A DNA stretch of 64,000 nucleotides from Agelaius tricolor (lineage: Eukaryota > Chordata > Aves > Passeriformes > Icteridae), in contig JALJCS010000001.1 in NCBI GenBank assembly GCA_023055355.1, positions 83,616,881 through 83,680,880 on the forward strand. The letters are read 5' to 3'. A program made the translations under genes and the position numbers. Numbering within the stretch: position 1 is the first letter of the stretch; each line of letters starts with the position of its first letter. Below the pieces are notes generated by a model that was not told where the DNA came from, searched no databases, and saw only the letters and a list, made by a program, of their open reading frames with translations. Shown one piece after another: positions 1 through 11,765 of the stretch.

Positions 1-1051
1 ACACAGAGGAGTTATGGATTCTCTTCTCATGAAGGTTTTTAGGATATGATACTCCTGCTCTTAGTAGGACGTTGAATGAAATAATTTAAAGATCCTTCCA
101 ATGATTCCCTTGTTCTAAATCTAATTTCCTGCTTTCTAATGCACTGGAGTTTTATACTGTTTCCATGTTCTTAAGCATGGAGAAAATGTACTTTGATTTA
201 TATCTATGCAGATAGTGTTGTAGTCTGGGATGTTGGAGGTCTACATTTATTTTGAAGAAACAAGAAAAAGTGATGAAGTTAGAGCTGATTTGCTGTTCAT
301 CTAAGTAAGATGGTGTGTATTGCTGTTAGAAAGACTCTGACATGAATTTGGGTAAGAAAATAGGTTTTTGTGTCTTTGCTTCCTCCAGTTCAGGGATCAG
401 GATCACCTTGGCACAACTATGTAGTAACCAAAAGAGCTATGGATGTTCTTATCAGTTAGATCTCAGTAAGTAGAAACTGTCAAATAGTGGACTGCAGAGA
501 AGTGTTCTATATTACCAGCCACTACAAGAACACTTTGAGTTATAAATATCCATAAGCTTTAATGGAGAAGAGAACTGTGCCTGTCAGCAGAAAAAAAATA
601 CTATCAACCTGCGATGCCCTACACAAATAATGTCAAACTTGGGGCACGATGCAGATTAAGGTGCACTTTAAGCCATCTACTAAATGGAGTATTAGCTGGA
701 AACTGGATTTCACCATCAATGAAACATAATTTAATATATCTGAAGGCCAGTATTGGTTCACCTATCTCAGCTGCAATTGCAGTGAAGAAGAAAAGTCCTT
801 CTTACTGTAAGAAAGTACTCTCTTTTCTATTACTGATCTCAACAGTGAGTTTTGATCCTGATTGTGTTCGATGGCAGCATCATGAAAGGAAAATGTTTTT
901 AGCCTTGAACACAAGCACACTCCTTGCTTCTCTGAGTATAATACCATTGTATCTCAGTGGAGGATGAGCAATGCTTTCCTAACTTGCTGCCTTAGAGTAG
1001 AAAAGGGTGTATTTAATTTGACATGAACATCTGATAGAAAATGTTAATCTG

Positions 1052-1077
1052 GGATTATCTACCCAGGTAGATAATCC
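1052..1077. repeat. Perfect 12-bp inverted repeat (hairpin)
   Basis: GGATTATCTACC at 1052-1063 is followed by a 2-base spacer (CA) and then its exact reverse complement at 1066-1077. It lies just upstream of a (TAATC)n array whose unit resembles part of the arm. It could extrude as a cruciform or arise by templated replication slippage. No function is implied. Confidence 0.85.
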
Positions 1078-1092
1078 AGGTTTATGATATTA

Positions 1093-1116
1093 TAATCTAA
1101 TCTAATCTAATCTAAT
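1093..1116. repeat. (TAATC)n microsatellite
   Basis: Nearly five perfect tandem copies of the pentanucleotide TAATC are read directly from the sequence. The array is short, so it is expected to be of low polymorphism. Confidence 0.9.
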
Positions 1117-2446
1117 TTCTGATGATATTTTGCAATTTGGCCTTTAGCAAGATATTGGCCTTGCTCACATATGTTAGGTTTAACCTACCTTAGTACTGTA
1201 AATAGGCTTACAAGGCCTATGCACTTTTTATAATATCTTGAGACTTTAGAAACCAAAAATGCGAAGTATTTTAACAGGGCAGAAAAGATAAAAGGGAATG
1301 TGAGGACAATCTTTGAAAATTCACTCTATACATTTTTTTATGATTTCCATGACTGTTCATGATAGAGAGTTTCTTTGATTGCAGGCACTTTCACTTTTGA
1401 TTTATATGTTCACCTTTGACTCAAAGACTCCCCAAAATCTGAGGCCTAAAGACAGGAATGAAAGAATAAAATGAAGGGCAAATGACTTAGAGGATACAAG
1501 GACAAAGTTAAGAAATTGCAGAGAAAATTGCCAATAATGAGAGCAGAGTTATGCAGAGTTTGGAAGTCATGAATGGGGATAATGAGAGGTTAATGAATAG
1601 ATCATAATAGACGTTGTCCATAATGTAGGTGATTACTAGACCAGCATTTTGGATGAAGCTGATAAAGAAAAAAGCAAGGAAAGGCCAGTGATGAAGCATG
1701 CAAATGAAGCAACTGAAGATCAAGTTTAGACCATATTTTGCATTGATACCAAAGAAAATAAACTAATTTTAAAATAAAGAAATTAAGGAAATAAAAGGAA
1801 CTAGAGAATTTTAAAAAGAAAAATATGTGGGGAGAGAAATATCTGTTGTATAAGCTTACAAAACTTCAAAGAAGAAAAATGAATAGGGAGCTTGGAAGAA
1901 TGCTCAAGTCAAGAGTACAGCTCAAGACGGTTTGCCCTATTGCCACTAGGCTCTTATTTTCTAGCCAGCTATGTATTGCCTCTTGATTTCTTTAATCCTG
2001 AAGAAATCCTACACTTACACAATTAAAACTGGTTCAATATTTGGAGAATACTTACAGAAATTCTTCAGATGGCATTCCAGATCTATGCCTACAGATTAGC
2101 TTCCCAGTTGTCTCACCAAACTCTGATTATACTTCATATAACATATTGAACAGTACAAAAATACATGTAGTAAGTATTCTATATTTAATGCATATATTAT
2201 ACAAGTTAATAATATATGATATATGAAATCATTTAAAAACAAATATGTCTACAGATAACGTACGTGGAGTATGTAGTTCTTCTTCATGGAGTATGTCCAT
2301 GGAATTAAATTAAAGACATGGAGTAATGTTGGTCCTAAATTAATACCACAGACATGAAGAAAAAGTGTGTTGGAAAGTTTTTTACAGCATATCAGGATGA
2401 AAATGTATCAAATGCACCCTTTGAGATCTTTGTGCAACAGGTGAGG

Positions 2447-3519
2447 TGTGGCAGTTGACTTGGTGTCAGTAATGCAGGATGTATGATAACATGGATTTAA
2501 CAGAAAAATCTTATGGACATGAAAAGATCCTGGAGTATCTGACTTTATGTAGCAAGGTTTTGGTAGCAGGGTGGCTACAAGGGTGACTTTTGGGAGAAGC
2601 TGCCAGAAACTTCTCCCATGTACAAAAAGCCAACACCAGCTGTCTCCAAGAAGGATCCACCACACTGGCCAAGGCTGAGCCCACCAGCAGCAGTGGCAGC
2701 ACCTCTGGGATAACATAGATAAGAAGTGGGGAAAAACTTCTTCACAACAGCAGCCACAGAGAGAACTGAGAACATGTAAGAGAAATAATCCTGCAGACAT
2801 GAAGGTCAGTGCAGACATTCCCCTGCAGCCCATGGTGCAGCCCAAGGTGAGGCAGCTATGCCCCTGCAGGAGGTCCCTGGTGGAGCAGAGATCCACCTGT
2901 AGTCTGTGGAGGACCCCATGGGAAACCCACACTGGAGCAGGCTTCTGACAGGACCTGTGGTCCATAGAGAGAGGAAGCCCCTCTGGAGCAGGCTTGCCAT
3001 CAGGATTTGTGACCCCAGGCACCTATGCTGATGCAGTTTGTTCCTGAAGTACTGCGCCCTGTGGAAGGGACATGCACTGGAACAGTTTGTGAAGAACTAC
3101 AATCCACAGGAAGGACTTACCCTGGAGGACTTTCCTGTAGCAGGGACCCCACACTGCAGCAAGGGGAGTGTGAAAGGAGGAATGAGCAGCACAACCTGTA
3201 ATGAACTGACCACAACCCCCGTTCCCCATTCCCCTACACCTCTTGTGGGAAGTAGAGAAATCTGAGTGAAGCTGAGCCCAGAAAGAGGGATGAGAAGGGA
3301 AGGTGCTTTTAGATTTGGTCTTACTCCTTCTTATCCTACCTCATTGTTAATTGTTGATAAACTAAATTCATTTCTCCAAGTCTGTTTTGCCCATTGCAGT
3401 GATCTCCCTATCCTTATTTCACCCCACAAGTCTTTTATTTTATTTTGTTCTCCCCAGTCCACAGTCCAGCTGAGAACCTTGGTGGGCCTGTGGTAGTTAG
3501 ACATGGTCAACTCACCAGA
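2447..3519 (+). mobile_element. Avian ERVL-type LTR (GC-rich, minisatellite-bearing family), diverged
   Basis: This is a degraded endogenous-retrovirus LTR of about 1.07 kb. It carries a region rich in repeated GTGGA, CCCCAC, CTGGAGCAG-like units (about 2810-3170), typical of an old avian ERVL LTR family shared widely across birds. The left end (TGTGGCAGTTGAC) resembles the reverse complement of the right end (GTCAACTCACCA), which is expected for an LTR of this family with long terminal inverted repeats. The 3' quarter (about 3330-3519) has the pyrimidine-rich CTCCCTATCCTTATTTC block found in the other two copies in this window (near 21.1 and 35.8 kb). I found no clear target-site duplication, so the ends are approximate. 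Open frames on both strands, up to 204 codons on the minus strand, are by-products of the GC-rich repeats. Family assignment is from memory of avian repeats. Confidence 0.75.
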
Positions 3520-5328
3520 GATACCAAGGATTTTTCTTATCTATTGTGAGTGAAAATAAGATGTGACTTTTGGGTTTTTTGTAAGTTATCCCTTGAACTG
3601 TTTTTCTCCTTTGCATTCTGTTGGTTATAAAAGAAGACCAGTTCAGCTCCAGGCTTCCAATGCTCTCTCCTTACTCCAACACATCTATCATCTTCCTAGG
3701 GATAAACATGGTGTGTACAAGGGTAGATAACAGCAGAGACCATTTCCTGGCATTTCCTCAGGGTTTTACATAAGAACATGGGAATCCTCTTGCTAAAACA
3801 GGTTGTCTAGGTCCATCACTCAGACTCTGAGGTCTAGCAACAAGTTTCCCACAGGAAGATGTGTGATTCAAACCGTGAGAAAAATGCTTCATTAAATGGC
3901 TCATGCCTATTCCCTGAGCCTGATTTCCTTAAGGCCTGAAATGTGAATTTTGATCTCCCTTTCAAAAATTCTATTGTTGTTAGTAAATATTCTGAGACTA
4001 GATTTTTCTTTTCCTGCTAGGCATATAAATATCTAACCACCATCTAAAACTTGCTCAACTATAACCTTCAACAACATTCTCTGACATTGATGAAAATTAA
4101 ACGCTTGTTACAGAGTGAATGTTTTGTTTTAGTAGTATGAAATTTGCCCCCTCTTGAATTCATTGAACATCTCTCTTCTTGTGCTAGAAAACAAAAAATA
4201 CAGTCACAAAAGGCTTAATGGATATTGGGAGGTATTCCTGCATTTGGAGCTGACTTAGAGATGAATAGTAGTTAAAAAAAAAAAAAAAAAAAGAGTTACA
4301 GGCTTTTCTACAGTTATCTATTTTCCCATTTAACTTCCAGTAACAAAGAGAAAAGGAGTACAAATTATACTGTACCACAACAGAATGATCAGTGACAAAT
4401 GTCTGTCAGTAAGATTACCATTGCAGATAGAATATGTAAACATACGTTTCGAAACCAATTTTTCCTTATGCATTCTGTCTCATCACAAAGATGCCAACTG
4501 GATAGGCTCACTTTACACATAAGATGAGCATATTTAATAAAATGAGAGAGGAGAAATGATAACATTTTATTATCTTGTTTTAGAACACTTTCTTTGGTCC
4601 ATTTTTCTGTGGAAATAGATTAAGCACAGTTAATCAAGGTCTGTCACTGGGTTCCAGTGGTGACTTTATACACTGCAAAATAAAAAGGACAAATGTAGCA
4701 CAAAAGGAAGGCACATATGGAGTTGCTTGTGGTTTCTTACAGACTTCAAATAAAGAACAGATTTTTACAGACTTTTAATACAGAGAATCACAAAATCACA
4801 CTATTTTGTCTCTTCAGCTATTTCTGAAAGCAAATAAAAATATTACAGCGCACATGGTGTTGCAAGTCCTTCAGCAAGGCAGGGCTCCCTACCACAAGAA
4901 TCAGTACCATGGTATCACCCAGAGGAGATGATATTCTCCTGTTTTTTAATATCTTTTATTCATCATAGTACTCTAGAACTAAATTAGGTTCAAAACTTCT
5001 TTCATGTTTGGTTATTATAGCACACCTGTTAGTTTGCACATTGCCCTAGCAAAGCTGTACCAGCACAATGAAAAAACCGCACTGCAATAAGATAGTCATA
5101 AACTTGAGTCTAGAAGACTGCTACTGATGGAAATCCAATTTTTCTTTTACTTTAGAGGTTTAGCTTAATTACAATTTATTAATTACCTGGAAAACAATTA
5201 CAGTGCTGTAGATGTAGAACCTCACAAGAAGTATCTACACAGAGACTTTTAGAGAAAGATGTCCTTTAGTAGTATATAGGTAACTTGGTTAAGTTAATTT
5301 TCTAGATTTCCTCAGTGGACCATGGAAA
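3520..5328. other. AT-rich non-coding stretch, no gene seen
   Basis: Between the two LTRs I see no protein-like frame, no RNA gene and no clear mobile element. A run of 19 A residues lies at 4274-4292. The short lysine/phenylalanine-rich frame around it is an artefact of that run. Confidence 0.55.
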
Positions 5329-5333
5329 GAACT
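5329..5333. repeat. Target-site duplication, left copy (GAACT)
   Basis: This is the 5-bp direct repeat next to the solo LTR and is identical to 6722-6726. A perfect match shows the LTR is bounded correctly and that the flanks have not been rearranged since insertion. Confidence 0.9.
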
Positions 5334-6721
5334 TGTCATGGTTTGATGCTGCTACAATGCCAGTGCCCCCATGAAAATATATGCTCCTTGGTGTCTGCTG
5401 TGAGACATGACCAGGAATAAGCAAAGCAGGCCCCCACTTAGAAATAAAGAAAAGAAAACTTTATTAAATAAACTACAACTATAATTAACAGGAAACACAC
5501 AGGGAAAATGAAAACTTTCCAAAAACATTTCCTCCTCCCCCCACCAAATTTCCAATACATCTATACCCCAAATCACCAACTCTCAGTCCATCACCACCCT
5601 TCAGACAATCAATCCTCAGTTCATCAAGAGGAGAGGAGTCCTTCTTGTACCATGGGCTTCCCCTGGAAACACAGCTGAAGCCTCGTGTGTTTCTGTGTCA
5701 CTTGTGGCACCGCCCGGAGTACATCTGCCGTCGTGACCTCTTCCTTTTCATGTCCAGTGCTCTCACCACTGAACACGGACCAGAACTGCTTCTAGCGTCG
5801 TCTTTTTAAGGATGCTTTGTCCCATTCCAAAAAGAGCATAGTCTCTCCTTTGGGACACCTGTCCCCACAGTCTCTCCTTTGGGACACCTGTCCCCCCGAA
5901 ATTTCACCCCCTGGGGCCGAGGGGTACCAACACTGAACCCTCTTGGCTCTGAGCCATTGCCTCCCCCTGGATGCAGTCTCTGTGTCACAAGGAACATGGT
6001 TCTGTCCATGGCTATAACAAGAAGAGTCCAGCTAAGGCCATTCCATCATCTCTTCCCACCTAAGATTCTTCTCTACTCTTCCGCATCTTTCACTTGCCCA
6101 GACCTTCACACTTGCACATTTCCTTCTTCCATTTCATCTCTATCTCTCTTCTAGGAAAGGTTAATGTTTTGCAAAGTTTTCATTGTCCAAAAAAAGGGTT
6201 AAAAACTCGGGCTCTGCCTTCTCAGGAACTCCCACAGCGGTCGGACACCCGGACACCTTCTCGCTGCTTCCCCTCCACCCCCCCCCCCCCTTCTCCTTCC
6301 CAGTCGTGCTGCCGGCACAGGCCCATGTTTATCAAGTTTCAAGGTAGCACGGTCCCAAGCACAGGCTGTACTCTCTCTCTCTCTTGGGGTGGCTGCCCGA
6401 TGTCTCCTGGTGCTTCTCCCACCCTTCCATCCTTGGGCCCTCTTCACCTCCCCTCTGGGTCCAAGCCCCGGCCTACCTCACCCGACTGCATGGCTCCCCT
6501 GCCCCGCCCAGCAGCAGCAGCTGGACTGGGGAGAGACCCGAACTCTTTCCTCACCAGAACCCAAGAGAGCCTCCCAGGGGAGAGCTCTGCTTTTAACCCC
6601 TGTGTTCTCAGAGGGGTATCCATGTGCCCAGTGGCCACACCAGGTGCCAATATTCAAATCTGAGCACCCATTGGTGTGACCACAGCATCCCAGAAAACTT
6701 ACTTCCTCTCAAACCATGACA
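5334..6721 (-). mobile_element. Solo LTR of an ERVL-type endogenous retrovirus, complete, with 5-bp target-site duplication
   Basis: The element begins TGTCATGGTTTGA at 5334 and ends with the exact reverse complement TCAAACCATGACA at 6721. It is flanked on both sides by GAACT (5329-5333 and 6722-6726), a perfect 5-bp duplication as expected for ERVL integration. A polyadenylation signal in the antisense orientation (AATAAA at about 5458-5466 on the minus strand) places R/U5 on the left, so the LTR reads right to left. Inside are a 29-bp unit repeated twice (5840-5897), a CT tract (about 6367-6384) and a C run near 6280. No gag-pol lies next to it, so it is a solo LTR left by LTR-LTR recombination. 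Its length, about 1.39 kb, is large for an LTR. Frames of up to 189 codons inside it are not genes. I recall similar LTRs in passerine genomes. Confidence 0.93.
5840..5897. repeat. Two tandem 29-bp units inside the ERVL LTR
   Basis: The unit starting AGTCTCTCCTTTGGGACACC occurs at 5840-5868 and again at 5869-5897, differing only at one base near the end. Such internal duplications vary in number between copies of an LTR family and may carry enhancer sites. That role is inferred. Confidence 0.85.
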
Positions 6722-6726
6722 GAACT
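6722..6726. repeat. Target-site duplication, right copy (GAACT)
   Basis: This is the partner of the left copy at 5329-5333, directly after the terminal CA of the LTR. Confidence 0.9.
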
Positions 6727-8540
6727 AAGATGGGACAGATCATTCTTTAGACGTGCCTAAGAAAGGAGTTTAAGAAGAGGGATGCATTTCCCTCTGGAAG
6801 CATTACATTGTGTCTACTAAGGCAGAACCTACTCTAGATTAGAGAAGTGGCCAAACTTGTTTAAGAGTTAAAAAAAAGTAAGGTTTTGGTTTTTTTATCT
6901 GAATCAAACTCTAGGTGACTAACTGTACAGAATTTTCTGAAGAATGTTAAACTGAATTATTCTCCAAATCACTATTTTCTCCACAGTATTTTGGTAATAT
7001 ATTCTTCCTATGACATATAGTACAGCTGACAAATATGGGATTTTCTGGTTTGTCTCATCTAATCAATCTGTTTCTTTCAAATTTTTTCTTTGAATCTGAT
7101 ATTTCACTTTGTCTTAACCTACTTTCTGAGTTAATACACTGCTCTGAATCCTGACATATCTGAATAGTTTAACTGAAGTTGGAATGCTCCCATTTCTTCT
7201 GTGAAGTTCATACTTAGACATGTATGGGCTGGCATCTTAACACCACTCATTGTGTAACTAATTGCATTGGCCCTTATTGTGAATTTCCTGATTTTCTTCT
7301 GGTATAAGTTCACTCATTGTAACAATGCACAGAAGTGCAAGTTAATGGAAATCTGTGCTATTCACAAAAACAGGATCAATAATATTTAAGTTCTGAATAT
7401 TTGATAGTATGAAGTGTTATAGTAATCATGTGATTTCAATGTGACAGGATTTATTACCTTTAAACCTAGGTGATTATTTTTACCTGATTAGCAAGTTGAA
7501 AATTCTTATCTATTTAGACTTCCAAGATTTGTCACATTACTCTTTCTTTGGTAGCAGTCTGTTTTACTGTTTTACTGAAATGTATTAAAAGTTAAATAAA
7601 TCTGCATTAGGTAAATAAAAAGGTTATCTATGGAATAGCAAAGCTAGACAGAGAGGACCTTCTTTATGTTCTGGTACACGGTGAAGAATCCCCTGTGCTT
7701 AGCTGAGCTGGAAAGGGCTTATGCCCCAATTTTCTATGGACAGTTAATTTTTTTTTCTCCTTAGAAAATACTCCCTATTTTCAAGAGGGCAAATAATTCC
7801 TTTTGATTACAGTATTATCTAATTGTGAGGAAGAAGCTTGCCCCCTTGCTGCTGACTTCACCTGAGAAGTCAATCATGACTGCTACAGCTGAATCAGGAG
7901 GAAAACCGCAAAGCATTTTACTGACTGAAAAATGGAAAAGAATTATGTTTTACTTGAGACCAGAAAGCAAGTAGTAGTGAATCTTTATTTAGGAATTTTC
8001 CTGTTTCCTAATATTTCATTAATTGGCACAATCTATTCAAATTCCAACTTTCAGATGCAATATGCTGGGTGTCAATACATTCACTGTTCAGAGATGGGGC
8101 CAGGTGTTGCAGAAAAAGTGCTACCATAAACAAGCAACACATCTCAGTTGTACACAGACTTTCTGTGTACTTTCTTTAAGCTTGTCACTTACTGGTCTCT
8201 AAACACTAGTCAATAACTTTAATGACTGGTAAAAAAATGAGATGAAACTGCTTAAGAAAAGGTAGGTCAAGCATGAACACAGCTGGATGAGTTTGAGTCA
8301 TTGCCAGCGATCCAGGTATTTTTTATCAGGTTGCAGCTTTCTTGTGCAATATGGCAGGAATAAGCCAAAAGGAAAAACAGAAGAGGTCAAAGAGCTACTT
8401 GAGAGATTAATTTAGTGTACTTATTTCTCTTTCCAGGTTTTAATGAAACTTATGTTTAATTTGAATATTTCACAACTATCTGAACAAGATGTAATTCATT
8501 TGAAACACATTAAAGTCTGATAGTCTTTGAAGCTTTAAAT
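6727..8540. other. AT-rich non-coding stretch, no gene seen
   Basis: No coding potential or recognisable repeat was found in this 1.8-kb stretch. Reading frames are short and of AT-driven composition. Confidence 0.55.
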
Positions 8541-8905
8541 AATAGAACCACAGGCCTGAAAAGGACCTCAAGAGGACATCTCTTCCATATTGTTGCTCTA
8601 AAGCAAACTGAACCATGCTTATATCCAGCTGACTGATGTTTGTTCTAAAAATCTCCAGAGACTGAGTATTTACAATCTCCCATGGCATTATTTTCCTGGT
8701 TGTCTCAATCCTTAGCAATGGAATTTGCTTCCTAACATCTAACTTTCTTGTAACTTAAGCCCATTATTTTTCAGCCTCACCTACTGGTGATGCAGACAAC
8801 AATGTGCTCCTTTCCTTTCTGTGTCAACTTTTCATGTATTTGGAGTCTATAGTCATATCTTGCCTTTAATTATGCACTGACAACCTTTAGGCTTCAAGAG
8901 AAACA
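8541..8905 (-). mobile_element. Ancient CR1 (L3-like) LINE 3' fragment
   Basis: Read on the minus strand this matches the 3' region of an old amniote CR1/L3-type LINE. On the plus strand, the part resembling the reversed CR1 3' end (ACCACAGGCCTGAAAAGGAC at about 8547) is followed by diverged blocks for AATCTCCCATGGCATT and CCTAACATCTAACTTTCTTG, then AAGCCCATTATTTTTC. These correspond in order to the conserved 3' coding and UTR segment of CR1. Divergence is high and there is no 3' tail, so this is an old, dead copy. Ends are approximate. Confidence 0.65.
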
Positions 8906-10149
8906 TAACTGACCAGCTTGAAATGCAATGAGTTTATTTAACAGAAAGAAATGTGTGATCAAGAAAACAAGAATCTTAGTTAAATGGTTAGCTGTTTCAC
9001 AGGTTAGTCTGCCAGTCTGTCCTTAGAAGGTTCAAAATAATGAGTGCTTTGTAATTCTCTTCTTCCTCCAATATTAATGAATCTGAATTCTTTTGCCAGT
9101 TTTTCTTTATTTATAAGGCCTACTGTTAGGGGAAGAGGCTGTGTTAACTGTGAAATATTCTTCTGTTAGGCAATATTTGTCACCACAGCTAAATATACAG
9201 CTATATGTAAGCCAGACTAATCTACTCTGAGAATCTAAATGAAAATGAAAAAAAGAGTACATATTCATTTTCCCCTTTACATCCTACCTTACACTGACAG
9301 CCTCTACATTACTTTCTCAATTAATTTTATTGCAAATCTGTTAAATATCTGAGTCTCTTCTGCCTAAGTCAGGAGCTTATGTTAGTTAGTCTAAGGTTTA
9401 GGCCTGTAATCCCCCTTCTTACTGGCTGTATGACCTTCTGGCAAGCTGGTATACTAAGCTGGCACATTTCAGTACCTCATGTATTCATTTTCATAATAAA
9501 GTGGAAAGAGTTTCTCCCTGCCCTTTTCAAAAGTGGTTTGAAGTCACTACAGCACCTGCTTGCTGTATTTAAGAGAATCCTTTTGTGGTTTTGTCCCTCT
9601 TTATCACTGCTTCACAAAAATGCTGTGGACAAAATATTTAGGACACTATTTTTACCTTGGATATCAAGTTTTCTACCAACACTGTCCCATTCACAACCCT
9701 CCCTCAAGGTAACAGTAATAACTAACTGCATTTGAACAGTCTTGAAAGGATCTTGTTGCTTGGACTTGCAAGACCAAGTGGACTTGGTGGTCTAGGCACC
9801 TTGTGTAGTGCCTGTTCTTCAACCTCCAATAATTTCTTACAAAATATTCAAATAGCATGCCAGGTGTCATATAAATACTTCAAATAAACTGATGATAGTG
9901 CTATATTATCATAAGTTGTGACTATAGATACAATTCTAACAGAGTTTTACTAGTGATGTACATTCAAAAATTGTTTTGAGTTTTAAAAAACATTTTATTT
10001 TTAATGAAACATTCAGAGGAAATGTTTCAGCCCATCAAGCTAAACTATCAAGACTGGAAACCCAATGAGAATTTAGTTGATTCCATTCAGCAAACAAACT
10101 ATTAGCAATGACTGACTTAGACACAGTATTAAAAAAATATGTTAAAGCT
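8906..10149. other. AT-rich non-coding stretch, no gene seen
   Basis: The longest frame (118 codons, 9379-9735) has no recognisable domain and no supporting context. Nothing else was identified. Confidence 0.5.
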
Positions 10150-11765
10150 GCGTGACAGGCTTTTTGGGTCTCAGAGTGGCCAGTGAGGGTGACATTGAGG
10201 AGAAAGTGTGTTACTGATCACCTGATCAATGTGTTGAAGTGGATAAAGTCTACTTAAAACGTTCAAGGAAGTCTTTGGATCCTATGATACTGGTTCTTAC
10301 AGGAACTTTAACATCTATTGGAAGGACACTATGGTGAGAAGCAAGCTATCCAGGAGGCTTCTGGATTGTATTTGAGGTAAACTCATGAGACAGACACTGG
10401 AAGTGACTCTGGCATTCACTAGCTTGCAACAGCTCTTTGGGACTACAATAACCAGTAGAAACCATGGCTGTAATGACACCAAAATAGTGAAGTTCAAAAT
10501 CCTGAGGAGGCAGAGGAAGGCAAGCAGTGCAGTACAGAGGCTGCACTTTAGGAGGGCAGACTTTAGCTTATCTGGGGAGTTGAAAGGTGGCATTCCATGG
10601 GAGGCATGCCTCTGACAGGCAAATGAGTTCAGGGAATCCAGCAAGTCTGTAAGGACGTCACCTTTTGAGCTTATGAATGTTCATGCTGATAGTCAGGAAA
10701 CCAAGTACATTTATCAATAGACCAACTCAAGACAGACATCCACCAGAAAAGGCAGCATAAAGGAGATGGAAGCAAGGATAGGCTTCAAAGGAGGAATTTC
10801 TGAAACATTGCATTAGTATGCAGTGATGGCATCAGGGAAACCAAAGCTCAGTTAGGATCAAGGCTTGCCAGGGACATCAAGGCAACAAGAAGAGCTTGTA
10901 CATTACTAATAAAAGCTTGACAAAGAAAAATTTGTGTACTGATTGCTGAATGAAAAGGGTGATTCAGCAACAGTGGCCACTGGTAAGGCTGAAATGGTCA
11001 GGGCCTAGTTCTTTGAGGCCTGTGTGCTTAATGAGAGAGAAAAGAGGGAATAACAGCAGTGGATAAGGATCAAGTCAGAGACTACTTATGAGAACTCAAC
11101 TCATAAATGCTCATAGATCTGACAAGCTGTATCAAAACTTTATAAAGGTTCTCAAAGGACAACCCAGAGAACTAAAGACAGCTCAGTCTTACTTCAATCC
11201 CTACCAAATACCCAGAGCAAATACTCCAGGACCATATTTCTGGGAATATGAAACAGAGGAACAATGTGATGGACAATATTTTCATCAAGTTTTCAGATGA
11301 AATGCATATGGAGGCTACAGTTGAAGGACTTGAGGGGCATTCTGCCATTTGGAAGAACCTCTGGGATGAATGGACAACGGGTTTAGGGAACAAAAGCCCT
11401 TCAAGGAAAGATAGAAAGAAATAGGATTTTCCAGTCTGAAGAAGAGATAGTTTTGAGGGGACCAGCAGCCTTCCAATACCTAGGAGGAGGCTATAAAAAG
11501 AATGTTGTGAGTTTTCCAGTGATGCATGTCAGGAGAACAAATAATAGACATGAATGAGAAAAAGAATGTTTCCAGCTGAGTATAACTCATGAGGACACCC
11601 AGTAAGTGAAGTATGTTACTTAGAGAGGGTACACAAACTCTACTTTGATGTTTTCAATACCAGGTTGTGTAAATCTGTATGCAGCACTGTTTAGAACAAG
11701 ACTTTACCCTAAATCTCTCCTGAGGTTCCTTCTAACCTGAAGTATCTTATATCTCTATTAAAGGA
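10150..11765 (+). mobile_element. Long, decayed CR1 LINE with remnants of ORF2 (endonuclease end, linker, 3' end)
   Basis: CR1 encodes an endonuclease/reverse transcriptase (ORF2) that copies its own RNA into the genome. Blocks here match CR1 ORF2 in order. About 10300-10400 corresponds to the endonuclease region around the conserved DFN motif, now broken. About 10460-10620 covers the end of the endonuclease (GGCTGTAATGACACCAAAAT, then TTTAGGAGGGCAGACTTTAG). About 10790-11080 covers the endonuclease-RT linker (GCCAGGGACATCAAGGCAAC, then CTGATTGCTGAATGAAAAGG). Most of the RT is deleted. About 11230-11760 returns to the C-terminal region and the 3' end (GAGGTTCCTTCTAACCTGAA). No reading frame stays open. 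The 5' boundary is approximate. Most CR1 copies in birds keep only a few hundred 3' bases, so this 1.6-kb span is unusually complete at its 5' side. Confidence 0.75.

Larger units (their letters stand above)
1..2446. other. AT-rich non-coding stretch, no gene seen
   Basis: No reading frame here has protein-like composition. The longest, 117 codons at 614-967, has no recognisable domain and no splice context. The only structured elements are a short hairpin and a (TAATC)n microsatellite near 1.05-1.12 kb, listed separately. The sequence is probably intergenic or intronic. Confidence 0.6.

Noticed and set aside
2408..3022. 204-codon minus-strand frame
   Set aside because: It falls in an old LTR family with internal GC-rich repeats, in the antisense direction.
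4184..4378. Short minus-strand frame with a phenylalanine run
   Set aside because: It is produced by the A19 run at 4274-4292.
6094..6663. 189-codon open frame on the plus strand
   Set aside because: It lies wholly inside the solo ERVL LTR (5334-6721), antisense to it. Composition is P/S-rich from GC-rich pyrimidine tracts.
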